In this document: in pieces, positions 26,783 through 35,877 of the stretch | Layout of the letters: every line of letters begins with the position of its first letter | Numbering within the stretch: position 1 is the first letter of the stretch | Assembly: GCA_900549855.1 (NCBI GenBank) | Contig: URPS01000001.1 | Span: forward strand, 1-64,000 | From: an uncultured bacterium | GTDB taxonomy: Bacteria; Cyanobacteriota; Vampirovibrionia; Gastranaerophilales; Gastranaerophilaceae | Length of the DNA: 64,000 bases | Direction of reading: 5' to 3' | The notes under the pieces: generated by a model | Seen by the model: the letters and a program-made list of their open reading frames with translations, nothing else | Database searches by the model: none | Told to the model about the DNA's origin: nothing | Translations under genes and position numbers: made by a program

Positions 26783-27538
26783 ATGTCAAGAATCGAAAGT
26801 TTTAAAAGAGCTTTAAGTGAAAAAAGAGCAGTAAAAATTATTGCAGGTATTGATAATTTCGATATTAACAATGTAAAAAAAGTTATTTTAGCAGCTTCTA
26901 ATTCTGGTGCTAGTGCTGTTGACATTTGCGCTGATCCTGATATCGTTGCTATGGCTAGACAAATGACTGAATTACCAATCTTTGTTTCTTCTGTTGACCC
27001 AGAAGCTTTAGCACACGCTGTAATCCTTGGCGCTGATGCGATTGAACTTGGTAACTTTGATGCACTTTACAAAAAAGGTCAAGCATTCTCAGCTTCACAA
27101 GTTTTAGCTTTAGCTAAACAAACAAGAAAATTAGTTGGTAATGATGTATTTTTCTGTGTAACAATCCCAGGAGAATTAGAAATCGCTGAACAAGTTGAAT
27201 TAGCACGTAATCTTGAAGAAATTGGTGTTAACCTTATTCAAACAGAAGGTCATTTCTCAAATGAAACACCTTCTAACGGTGTTAGAGGTCTTGTTGAAAG
27301 AGCTGAACTTACTCTTTCTAACACAATTGAACTTTCAAGAAATATTGAATTGCCAATTATGACAGCTACAGGCATCAACCCTACAACAGCTTCATTAGCA
27401 TTCGCTTCCGGCGCTTCTGCAATTGGCTGCGGTTCTTGCGTTAACAAGCTTGATTCTGAAATTTCTATGTTAGCAGTATCAAGAAGTCTTGTTGAAATTG
27501 CTGAACGTAACGCTCAATACACTGTTGAATTAGTTTAA
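26783..27538 (+). CDS. ycf23: Ycf23/DUF561 family protein
   Basis: The 251-residue TIM-barrel-like protein matches Ycf23 along its length. It has KIIAGIDNFDINNV, AVDICADPDIV, LPIFVSSVDPE, ADAIELGNFDALYKKG, VFFCVTIPGELE and GASAIGCGSCVNKL. Ycf23/DUF561 is found in cyanobacteria and in red-algal and related plastid genomes, and its function is unknown. The start is at 26783 (MSRIESF) behind AAGGAG; the longer ORF adds 28 unsupported residues. It has a strong promoter and terminator and codons richer in preferred forms than its neighbours, suggesting good expression. Confidence 0.88.
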   Translation: MSRIESFKRALSEKRAVKIIAGIDNFDINNVKKVILAASNSGASAVDICADPDIVAMARQMTELPIFVSSVDPEALAHAVILGADAIELGNFDALYKKGQAFSASQVLALAKQTRKLVGNDVFFCVTIPGELEIAEQVELARNLEEIGVNLIQTEGHFSNETPSNGVRGLVERAELTLSNTIELSRNIELPIMTATGINPTTASLAFASGASAIGCGSCVNKLDSEISMLAVSRSLVEIAERNAQYTVELV

Positions 27539-27558
27539 TTCAAAATAGTTTGTTAAAT

Positions 27559-27593
27559 AAAAAACATCCTCAGAAATTCTGAGGATGTTTTTT
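27559..27593. terminator. Bidirectional intrinsic terminator
   Basis: A6, ACATCCTCAGAA, TTCTGAGGATGT, T6, between ycf23 and the convergent phosphatase gene. Confidence 0.92.
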
Positions 27594-27616
27594 AATGTTT
27601 AAATATAATAATATTA

Positions 27617-28096
27617 TTATTGAACTACAGCATCAACTATTTCTCTAAAAGCACCTTCTCCGCCTCTTGCAGTTGTAACTTGAATTCCTTCAATTTCTTT
27701 AACAGCTTTTACAGCATCCGGTACAGTTATAGCATATTTTGCAAATTTTAAACTTTCTAAATCATTTATGTCATCTCCAACATAAATAAATTCATCTTCT
27801 TTTAGATTATATCTTTCGACAATTGACTTTATTACATCAATTTTAACTCTTATCCCTTGATGAACTTCTTCTACGTTGAATTTTTTAGCAATCAACTCTA
27901 TCGCAGAATTTTTTTCACCGGATATAATTCCTATTCTAAAACCGTTTTTTCTCAAAATAGAAAATGCCATGACATCTTTAAAATTTAGCTTTCTTGTCAT
28001 TTCGCCATTTGGGTCAATATAAACACAATTGTCTGTCACAATACCATCAAAGTCTGTTATAACAAATTTTATAGTTTTCGGCAGCGATATACTCAT
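27617..28096 (-). CDS. KdsC-type HAD phosphatase
   Basis: The 159-residue HAD phosphatase of subfamily C0 has nucleophile motif TDFDGIVTD (Asp15, Asp17), motif II ISGEKN, Lys in motif III, and VGDDINDLE. The family cleaves phosphate from KDO-8-P or other 8/9-carbon sugar acids, or lies next to NeuB and acts in the same pathway. The neuB-like gene is 1 nt upstream on the same strand, so the pair probably makes and dephosphorylates a nonulosonic acid. KDO synthesis is the alternative, but no kdsA is present here. Confidence 0.85.
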   Translation of the reverse strand: MSISLPKTIKFVITDFDGIVTDNCVYIDPNGEMTRKLNFKDVMAFSILRKNGFRIGIISGEKNSAIELIAKKFNVEEVHQGIRVKIDVIKSIVERYNLKEDEFIYVGDDINDLESLKFAKYAITVPDAVKAVKEIEGIQVTTARGGEGAFREIVDAVVQ

Positions 28097-28097
28097 T

Positions 28098-28970
28098 TTA
28101 TTTCACTCTTCTTAATTTATCTATTATTGGCAACTCTCTATCATACACAACCTTGACACCATCACCTAGTAGCTGAGGAGTTTGTCTTATATCTCTTATC
28201 ATATGATATAAACCTGCCATTTCTAAACTAGCTGCCTGATCAGACCCCCAATTTGTTCTATCAACAGTGATATGACGTTCTACAGAATTTGCACCCAAAG
28301 CTACTGCTAAAACTGACGGTGTAACACCACGTTCGTGACCGGAATAACCAATCGGGCAATAAAATTCTTTTCTAAAAGTTTCAATTACACGCAAGTTCGT
28401 TTCATCTGCATTTGATGGATAAGTAGACGTACAGTGATAAATAATCAAATTATCTTCACCCAATATTGAAACAGCATGCCTAATTTCCTCCATAGAACTC
28501 ATGCCGGTAGAAAGTAAAATTGGTTTACCTTTTGATTTTGTGTGTCTTAATAAATTGTCATCTGTTAATGACGCTGACGCAATTTTATAACAAGGAACAT
28601 CAAACTTATCAATAACATCTACAGACTGCTCATCCCAACAAGATGCAAACCAAATTATGCCATGCTTTCTGCAATATTCGTCAATTTCTTTATATTCAGC
28701 TTCTCCAAATTCTAAACCACGCTTCAAATCACCGTTTGTTTTTCCGAAAACACTTGTTCTGTCTTTTGCTAATTCCTCTTTTGTATAAACTACATCAATA
28801 GTTCGTTTTTGGAATTTCACAGCATCACAACCTGTAGTGATTGCAATATCAATCATTTTTTTTGCCAAACTTACAGAACCATTATGGTTTATACCAATTT
28901 CTGCAATTATAAAACAAGGATAACCGTCCCCAACAATTTTATTGGCGATTTTTACACACTTTCTATTCAT
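28098..28970 (-). CDS. neuB: NeuB-family nonulosonic acid synthase lacking the SAF domain
   Basis: The 290-residue TIM-barrel enzyme has family signatures IIAEIGINHNGS (about 21-32), DAVKFQKR (about 49), CYKIASASLTDDNLL, GKPILLSTGMSSMEEI, YPIGYSGHE-like CPIGYSGHERG and GANSVERHIT. It condenses a C6 N-acetyl sugar (phosphate) with PEP. Usual family members (about 340-350 residues) end in an antifreeze-like SAF domain that closes the neighbouring active site. This one stops at the linker (LGDGVKVVYDRELP). ATG 28970 has AGGAG five nt upstream. Confidence 0.9.
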   Translation of the reverse strand: MNRKCVKIANKIVGDGYPCFIIAEIGINHNGSVSLAKKMIDIAITTGCDAVKFQKRTIDVVYTKEELAKDRTSVFGKTNGDLKRGLEFGEAEYKEIDEYCRKHGIIWFASCWDEQSVDVIDKFDVPCYKIASASLTDDNLLRHTKSKGKPILLSTGMSSMEEIRHAVSILGEDNLIIYHCTSTYPSNADETNLRVIETFRKEFYCPIGYSGHERGVTPSVLAVALGANSVERHITVDRTNWGSDQAASLEMAGLYHMIRDIRQTPQLLGDGVKVVYDRELPIIDKLRRVK

Positions 28971-28982
28971 CAACACTCCTAA

Positions 28983-29777
28983 TTATAAATATTTTTTATA
29001 TAAAGCAAATTCATCAGGATCAACTTTATGTTCTTCTTTAACTTCCGGACTTTCAACAGAAACCGCAGGTTCTGCATCGGTATGAAATAATTTATCAATT
29101 ATACCATCAGGATTATCTTCTTCATAAATATCTGATATCTCAAAACCATCGTTTTCAACAGTTTGCTTTTCATTAATTTCCGGTTCTTCTTGTTCTACAT
29201 TTTTTTTCTTTGATACAACTTTTGTAAACCCTGGAATTTCTATTTTAGGAATCTCAATCTTTGGTATCCTGATATTCGGAATCTCTATTTTAGAATATTC
29301 ACCTTCCTCTATTTCACAAGGAGGAAAATTACCTAAATCTTTTATTAAGTGAATTGAATTAGATGATGCGCCAATAAGCATTCTTTTGCCATCCAATTCG
29401 ACTACATGTAAAGTCTTATTTGTACCTAATGGTGTTGTTGAAATTACAGAAACTTGAGAAGCAGCGTTTTCACCAACCTGTTTTTTTAACGTTTTAATTC
29501 CAAATTTGTTAAGTTTTGTATACAAAATACCGGTTGCATAAATTAGTAAAATAACAAAAACTAACGAAAAAATCATTGATAAGAAATTAGGTTCTTGACC
29601 AACGGATTGAGTTGACAGAGTATTTGCAGCATCTGTAGTTGTTACTGCTGAAGCTTGTGCTGCACTTGCTAATGGTTCAGGTAAGTCCGGCAAAACATCA
29701 AACCTATCAGCTGCCAAACAAGCCGGCATGACAAAGCTCAAATATACTCCCAATATTAATCCCGAAATCTTTTCCAT
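28983..29777 (-). CDS. fliO: Flagellar biosynthesis protein FliO
   Basis: The 264-residue protein has a cleavable or anchoring N-terminal helix, a periplasmic segment, a TM helix (about 64-87, FLSMIFSLVFVILLIYATG) and the cytosolic FliO domain (about 100-148). In that domain, ISTTPLGTNKTLHVVELDGK and LIGASSNSIHLI fit the family. FliO assists assembly of the FliPQR export gate. Unusually, a tandem (K/N)I(E/R)IP repeat (163-182, four units) and an acidic tail of about 80 residues follow the domain. It lies 12 nt upstream of neuB on the same strand, so motility and glycan genes may be co-transcribed. Confidence 0.82.
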   Translation of the reverse strand: MEKISGLILGVYLSFVMPACLAADRFDVLPDLPEPLASAAQASAVTTTDAANTLSTQSVGQEPNFLSMIFSLVFVILLIYATGILYTKLNKFGIKTLKKQVGENAASQVSVISTTPLGTNKTLHVVELDGKRMLIGASSNSIHLIKDLGNFPPCEIEEGEYSKIEIPNIRIPKIEIPKIEIPGFTKVVSKKKNVEQEEPEINEKQTVENDGFEISDIYEEDNPDGIIDKLFHTDAEPAVSVESPEVKEEHKVDPDEFALYKKYL

Positions 29778-29839
29778 TTAATCTTCCCTAGTTTTCTGTT
29801 ATAATTGTACCATAAAATCATAAAATAGGACAAGCGCCC

Positions 29840-31186
29840 ATGCTTTTAAATGTTTTAAATTATTTTTTTGAAGAAAACAGCATCCTTTTAATACACATTC
29901 TAAATTTATTTGTACTGCTAATACTTGTAATTCTATTTATATCAGCAAGAAAAACTGGCAAAAAGTGGACACGTATTAATGATTACCTTGGGACAATTAC
30001 CAAGACAGTAAACTCCGTCAGATATGGCGATTTAACTAAAAAAGTCGGCAGAATAGAATTACCGAATGCAGAACCTCTGGCAGAAAGTATCAACAGAATG
30101 ATTGAAACCCTTTATGACAGAGAAAAAATGATTATTGAATATCAAAACGAACTACACCGCCAAAATAAATTTTTAGAGGCAGTTATTAATTCACTTTCTG
30201 ACGGTTTGGTTATTATTGATGAAAATCACAAAATACTTAGAGCAACTCCTAAAATTAGCGAATGGTTCGGCATTTCAGGTAAAAAATTGGTTGGAACGCC
30301 AATTGATAATTATATAGTATTACCGGAACGTGCAAAAATTGAAAGTTTAAAAGAAAACGATATATATATAAAAGCCAATAGAGCTTCTAATTTTTCTGCA
30401 AGTTCTATGGAATTAAAGCTGGAAGATAGAAAGCGCAGACATATTATAATTATCAAAAACATTACTGACCAAAAAGAACTGGAAAACTTAAAAGAAGATT
30501 TTGTCGCAACACTTACACATGATTTAAAAGTACCAATTATTGCTGAAACAAATATGTTAGAATTATTCCTTAACGAAAGTTTTGGACCTGTTTCCGAAAA
30601 ACAAGAAATTGCGCTTAAAAACATGCAGGTTTCTAATAAAGAATTACTTGATTTAGTACAAATTGTATTGGAAACATATAAATACAGAGATGGCAACATT
30701 TCTTTATACAAAGAAAATATAATGCTAAGAAGCTTCATAAATGAAATAGTTGATGAGATGGAGCCTATTTCAATAAAAAATAATAACAAATTAAAATTTT
30801 CATCACCTAGAGATATAAGAGTTTACGCAGATAGAATACAACTTAAGCGTGTCATAAAAAATCTAATTCAAAACGCAATATCGTATGGAGAGCCGAATTC
30901 TCCAATAGAAATATCAATTGGAGAAATTCCTCAATATATAGTAATCAAAGTTAAAGATTACGGAGCAGGTATTTCACAAGCTGATATTGATAAAATCTTT
31001 AACAAATACTACTCAGCCGCTAAAAAATTCCGCAAAATCGGTACCGGTTTAGGTTTGTACTTAGCTTTACAAATTGTAAAAGGACATGGCGGAGAGCTGG
31101 CAGTTGAAAGTGAAGAAGGCAAATTCACAGAATTTACAATAAAACTACCTGCAGTTATGAATATTAACCTTCATTATGGAGAATAA
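29840..31186 (+). CDS. PAS-containing sensor histidine kinase
   Basis: The 448-residue kinase has one N-terminal TM helix (about 15-35), a HAMP-like linker (about 45-100) and a PAS domain (about 108-210, NSLSDGLVIIDENHKIL). The HisKA domain follows with phosphoacceptor His227 in ATLTHDLKVPII, then HATPase_c (NLIQNAISYG, DYGAGIS, GTGLGLYLA). There is no periplasmic sensor. An extended -10 (TGTTATAAT) lies about 40 nt upstream. It is first in a tight operon with a receiver-only protein three genes later, its possible partner. The RpaB-like regulator at 36 kb is another. Confidence 0.92.
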   Translation: MLLNVLNYFFEENSILLIHILNLFVLLILVILFISARKTGKKWTRINDYLGTITKTVNSVRYGDLTKKVGRIELPNAEPLAESINRMIETLYDREKMIIEYQNELHRQNKFLEAVINSLSDGLVIIDENHKILRATPKISEWFGISGKKLVGTPIDNYIVLPERAKIESLKENDIYIKANRASNFSASSMELKLEDRKRRHIIIIKNITDQKELENLKEDFVATLTHDLKVPIIAETNMLELFLNESFGPVSEKQEIALKNMQVSNKELLDLVQIVLETYKYRDGNISLYKENIMLRSFINEIVDEMEPISIKNNNKLKFSSPRDIRVYADRIQLKRVIKNLIQNAISYGEPNSPIEISIGEIPQYIVIKVKDYGAGISQADIDKIFNKYYSAAKKFRKIGTGLGLYLALQIVKGHGGELAVESEEGKFTEFTIKLPAVMNINLHYGE

Positions 31187-31189
31187 AGT

Positions 31190-31735
31190 ATGATTTTATA
31201 TGACACAAAGTATTTGCAGCTCAAAAGTGCAAAGTCTAAAACCGGCAAAGATTGGGTTTACGCACATCGTCCTAATGCAAAAGATGTCGTAGTAATTTTA
31301 CCTCTAATAAATAACAAAGAGATTTTGTTTTTGAAAGAAGAAAGACCACCTTTGCAAGCTGAAAACATTGCAAAATATTCTATCGCACTACCTGCCGGAT
31401 TAGTTGGAGATGAGCGTATTGGAGAAACGGTTGAAGATGCTATTCATGCAGAATTATTAGAGGAAGCAGGTTTAAAAGCAGATAAAATAAAGATTTTTAC
31501 ACGTAAACTTGCAAGCTCTCCAGGATGCGTATCAGAAACAATTACAATTGCTATTGCGTACATTAGTGAATATAATGTATGTTCCAAACCCGTAAGTGAT
31601 GGCGGTGTTATTGTTGATAGAATACTTGTTAACAAAAATAATATTCATAATTGGCTAAGAGAACAAGAACAAGCAGGAGTTGCACTTACGGCTTCAACTC
31701 TTGCTGCGTTATTTTATTTAAGTGAGGAAGAATAA
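31190..31735 (+). CDS. Nudix hydrolase, ADP-ribose pyrophosphatase-like
   Basis: The 181-residue Nudix protein has a Nudix box GETVEDAIHAELLEEAGL, in which the usual Arg of REUxEE is Ala while the metal-binding glutamates remain. The upstream IALPAGLVGDE and downstream ASSPGCVSETI fit the ADP-ribose/ADP-sugar subfamily. The substrate is not determined. It starts 3 nt after the kinase gene and its stop overlaps the aroH start. Confidence 0.82.
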   Translation: MILYDTKYLQLKSAKSKTGKDWVYAHRPNAKDVVVILPLINNKEILFLKEERPPLQAENIAKYSIALPAGLVGDERIGETVEDAIHAELLEEAGLKADKIKIFTRKLASSPGCVSETITIAIAYISEYNVCSKPVSDGGVIVDRILVNKNNIHNWLREQEQAGVALTASTLAALFYLSEEE

Positions 31736-32085
31736 TGATTACAAAAGGAATAAGAGGCGCTATTACCGTAGATGAAAACAGTGCAGAGGCAATAGGTGCT
31801 GCTACAATAAAATTACTAACAGAAATGATGAATAGAAATAAAATTGAAATTGAATCTATTTCACATGCAATTTTTACGCTAACGAAAGATTTAAACGCTG
31901 ATTTTCCGGCAAAATATGCACGCATAAACTTAAAATGGAAAGATGTTCCTATGATGTGCTTTCACGAACTTGATGTTCCTGATAGTTTGAAAAAATGTTT
32001 ACGTGTACTATTAGTCGTAAATTGCGGTGAAGGTTTTGCACCGGAATTTGTTTACTTAGGTGGAGCTGAAAAGTTAAGAAAATGA
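31735..32085 (+). CDS. aroH: Chorismate mutase, AroH type
   Basis: The 116-residue monofunctional chorismate mutase of the trimeric AroH fold catalyses chorismate to prephenate for Phe/Tyr synthesis. Family motifs are KGIRGAITVDENSAEAI (Arg7), FTLTKDLNADFPAKYAR and VPMMCFHELDV, with a CLRVLLVVN strand. It is embedded in a signalling operon, overlapping the Nudix gene by 1 nt and the receiver gene by 4, so translation is coupled. Confidence 0.93.
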   Translation: MITKGIRGAITVDENSAEAIGAATIKLLTEMMNRNKIEIESISHAIFTLTKDLNADFPAKYARINLKWKDVPMMCFHELDVPDSLKKCLRVLLVVNCGEGFAPEFVYLGGAEKLRK

Positions 32086-32456
32086 AAAAAGTTTTAATTG
32101 TAGATGATGTAAAAGGCTGGAGAGATTATAACTCTAATATTGTAAAAGAATTATTTGAAGACGCAGAAATCGAAACAGTAGGTTCTGCTCAAGAGGCTTA
32201 TAACATATTATTACAAGAAAAGCCTTTTGACATTATTATCACTGATTTACAGATGGAAAACACATATGAGCCTAAATTTGCAGGAGAATGGTTAATTGAA
32301 CAAATTAAGACATTTTCTCGTTATAACAATACAAAGGTTGTTATAATTTCCGCATCATATAACGCTAGGCATATTGCAGAATTATATGGAGTTGAATGTA
32401 TTCCAAAACAAACTGCCTTAAAATGTTTATCAGCGTACAAAGAGGTTTTGATTTAG
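32082..32456 (+). CDS. Stand-alone response-regulator receiver domain
   Basis: The 124-residue CheY-like receiver has acidic pocket Asp8/Asp9 (VLIVDDV), phospho-acceptor Asp55 (IIITDLQM), a VIISAS strand supplying the conserved Ser/Thr position, and Lys in IPKQT. There is no output domain. It probably accepts phosphate from the histidine kinase encoded at the start of the operon and acts through protein contacts. Confidence 0.9.
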   Translation: MKKVLIVDDVKGWRDYNSNIVKELFEDAEIETVGSAQEAYNILLQEKPFDIIITDLQMENTYEPKFAGEWLIEQIKTFSRYNNTKVVIISASYNARHIAELYGVECIPKQTALKCLSAYKEVLI

Positions 32457-32457
32457 T

Positions 32458-33633
32458 ATGAAAAAGATTTTTTTGATATTTTGTATTATTTTTCTTACAA
32501 CTTCCAACGCATTTGCAAATTTCGAAAAGTATTATGAATTTGAATCAAATCTTGATGTTAAATTTATCAAAAGCACTACATCAAAAGATAAAGAGTACAA
32601 AAAAATCGAAAAAAATGAAAAATACATAAAACAGGGAAAATATTATAAAGCTGATAAATATTATCCGGATTTCATCCCTAATATTGCCCGATTTATAAAC
32701 ATTTATACTGATAAAAAAGATTATCCAAATGCTCTTTATTATGCGGAAAAACTAGCAGAATTAGACATTTCTAACTTGTTTCCAAAATCATCAAAAGATT
32801 ACAGGCTCGGAGTCTTGTATTCATTGAATGGCAACTATCTTAAATCAAATACATATTTATACCCATACGTAAACAGCAATAGCTGGGCACGTTTCCAAAT
32901 GGCTCAAAATTATTATTATATGCAAGATATGAAAACCGCCGAGAATTATGCCATAAAAATCACTTCTTCTGATGGAGCTTATTTTGCATCACAAGAACTT
33001 TTGTACAACATTTATAACGTTACAAAGAACCCTCAAAAGGCTTATACTGTAGCCAAAAATCTAATTAAACTGGATGTAGGTAATCCGGAAAACTATATGC
33101 GTGTAGCAAATTCTACAACTAACACTGCAGAAAAATTAACATATTATAATCGAGCAAAACAACTCTATCACTCACAAAACCTACTAAATATGATTACCTA
33201 CGTAAATACACTCGTTGCACCAATTGAGCAGAAAAAAATAGATGAAGCTTACAAAAAAATTACTGTTTATTGTAAAAAACCGGACTGGTTCAAAATCAAA
33301 TCCAAAAATGAACAACTTTTAGCAAATGATAAAGCATATTGGAATAACAGACAAGATGAATTCTTTGAAGCAGCGAATGAATGCTTGTCAAAATATACCG
33401 GAAACAATCTTGCAGCATGCTTTAAAGATTTGAATGATACACAGGAAAAATTGGATACCGCATTAGCTGCAGAAGCTGCTAGAAGAGAAGAAGCCGCTCA
33501 AAGAAACGCACAAATTCAACAGCTAGTGCGCCAAAATATGCTACTGGAAGAACAAAATATGATTCAGCGTTCCAGATATTATAACAACTATTACTACCCA
33601 CGATATTATTACCGTAATCCTTACTGGTGGTAG
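32458..33633 (+). CDS. Exported TPR-like helical repeat protein with Tyr-rich tail
   Basis: The 391-residue protein has a signal peptide (1-20, TTSNAFA) and helical-pair repeats between about 55 and 260 that look like degenerate TPRs (LYYAEKLAELD, AENYAIKITSSDG, AYTVAKNLIKLD). A coiled-coil stretch (about 320-365) and an extreme C-terminus rich in Tyr, Arg and Asn (last 20 residues contain nine Tyr) follow. Last gene of the kinase operon, one base after the receiver stop. Probably periplasmic or surface-associated; role unknown. Confidence 0.6.
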   Translation: MKKIFLIFCIIFLTTSNAFANFEKYYEFESNLDVKFIKSTTSKDKEYKKIEKNEKYIKQGKYYKADKYYPDFIPNIARFINIYTDKKDYPNALYYAEKLAELDISNLFPKSSKDYRLGVLYSLNGNYLKSNTYLYPYVNSNSWARFQMAQNYYYMQDMKTAENYAIKITSSDGAYFASQELLYNIYNVTKNPQKAYTVAKNLIKLDVGNPENYMRVANSTTNTAEKLTYYNRAKQLYHSQNLLNMITYVNTLVAPIEQKKIDEAYKKITVYCKKPDWFKIKSKNEQLLANDKAYWNNRQDEFFEAANECLSKYTGNNLAACFKDLNDTQEKLDTALAAEAARREEAAQRNAQIQQLVRQNMLLEEQNMIQRSRYYNNYYYPRYYYRNPYWW

Positions 33634-33637
33634 TTTT

Positions 33638-33671
33638 TAAGTGGAAAGTTGAAAATGGAAAGTGGAAAGTT
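33638..33671. repeat. Short tandem GTGGAAAGTTGAAAAT-type repeat
   Basis: GTGGAAAGTTGAAAAT, GGAAA and GTGGAAAGTTG in tandem. A related GTTGAAAGTTGAAAAT stretch lies near 40362. The remaining bases up to pyrG hold nothing else recognisable. Confidence 0.5.
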
Positions 33672-33771
33672 GTATTAAAGCTTAACAACTTTAGAACTCA
33701 CTAATCAATGAGTATGTATCAGAGTTGCATTAAAGTTTGTAGTTTCACAACAGTAAAATTCCTTTACCCCT

Positions 33772-35397
<1,626 letters not shown>

Positions 35398-35409
35398 CTA
35401 TCATTTCTC

Positions 35410-35438
35410 AAAAAAAGAGGGGCAAAAACCCCTCTTTT
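35410..35438 (-). terminator. Intrinsic terminator downstream of gatC
   Basis: AAAAGAGGGG, 5-nt loop, CCCCTCTTTT; T-run on both strands. Confidence 0.88.
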
Positions 35439-35443
35439 AAAAA

Positions 35444-35725
35444 TTAGTTAATTTTTGGAACTCTAAAGAACCCGTTCTCTTCGTCCGGAGCATTCTTCAT
35501 AAGTTCTTCTTTTGTTTGTTCGTAATAAACTTCGTCTTCTCTCATTACATTAACAAAATCAATTGCGTGTGCCATAGGTTCTACATTTGATGTATCAACC
35601 TCATTCATTGCATCTACATGCTTAAGTACATCACCCAATTGTTTTGTAAATTTTTCTTTTTCTTCTTCCGTTAATTCCAAGCGAGCCAATTTAGCTACGT
35701 GTTCTACATCTTTTATTGTTATCAT
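35444..35725 (-). CDS. gatC: Asp-tRNA(Asn)/Glu-tRNA(Gln) amidotransferase subunit GatC
   Basis: GatC is the small scaffold subunit of GatCAB, which amidates misacylated Glu-tRNA(Gln) or Asp-tRNA(Asn). The 93-residue product has the family pattern VEHVAKLARLELTEEE, QLGDVLKHVDAMNEVDT and VEPMAHA, and ends in the Phe-Arg-Val-Pro motif FFRVPKI. The start at 35725 (MITIKDV) follows AGGA; the ORF extends 18 codons upstream with no support. gatA and gatB are not adjacent. Confidence 0.95.
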   Translation of the reverse strand: MITIKDVEHVAKLARLELTEEEKEKFTKQLGDVLKHVDAMNEVDTSNVEPMAHAIDFVNVMREDEVYYEQTKEELMKNAPDEENGFFRVPKIN

Positions 35726-35764
35726 AATTTTCCTACTCCAATAATAAAAAATATTATCATAAAT

Positions 35765-35858
35765 AAAAAGGCGATGCAAACATTGAGCTTAACCCTAAAG
35801 ACTAGACATTGTAAAAGTCGGTTTTAGTGCTTCGGTTCAACTTTATCAGCGCCTTTTT
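35765..35858 (-). ncRNA. Candidate structured RNA upstream of gatC
   Basis: The 94-nt segment closes with AAAAAGGCG/CGCCTTTTT. The stem continues imperfectly through TG/CA, AAA/TTT and GTTGA/TCAAT, and an internal hairpin (CTAAA..GACT/AGTC..TTTAG) sits at the tip. On the minus strand it ends in T5, 39 nt before the gatC start. It could be a leader with an attenuator, a small RNA, or an unusual terminator for the rpaB-like gene. I do not recognise the class. Confidence 0.4.
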
Positions 35859-35877
35859 ATTCAAAATTCTAAATCTA

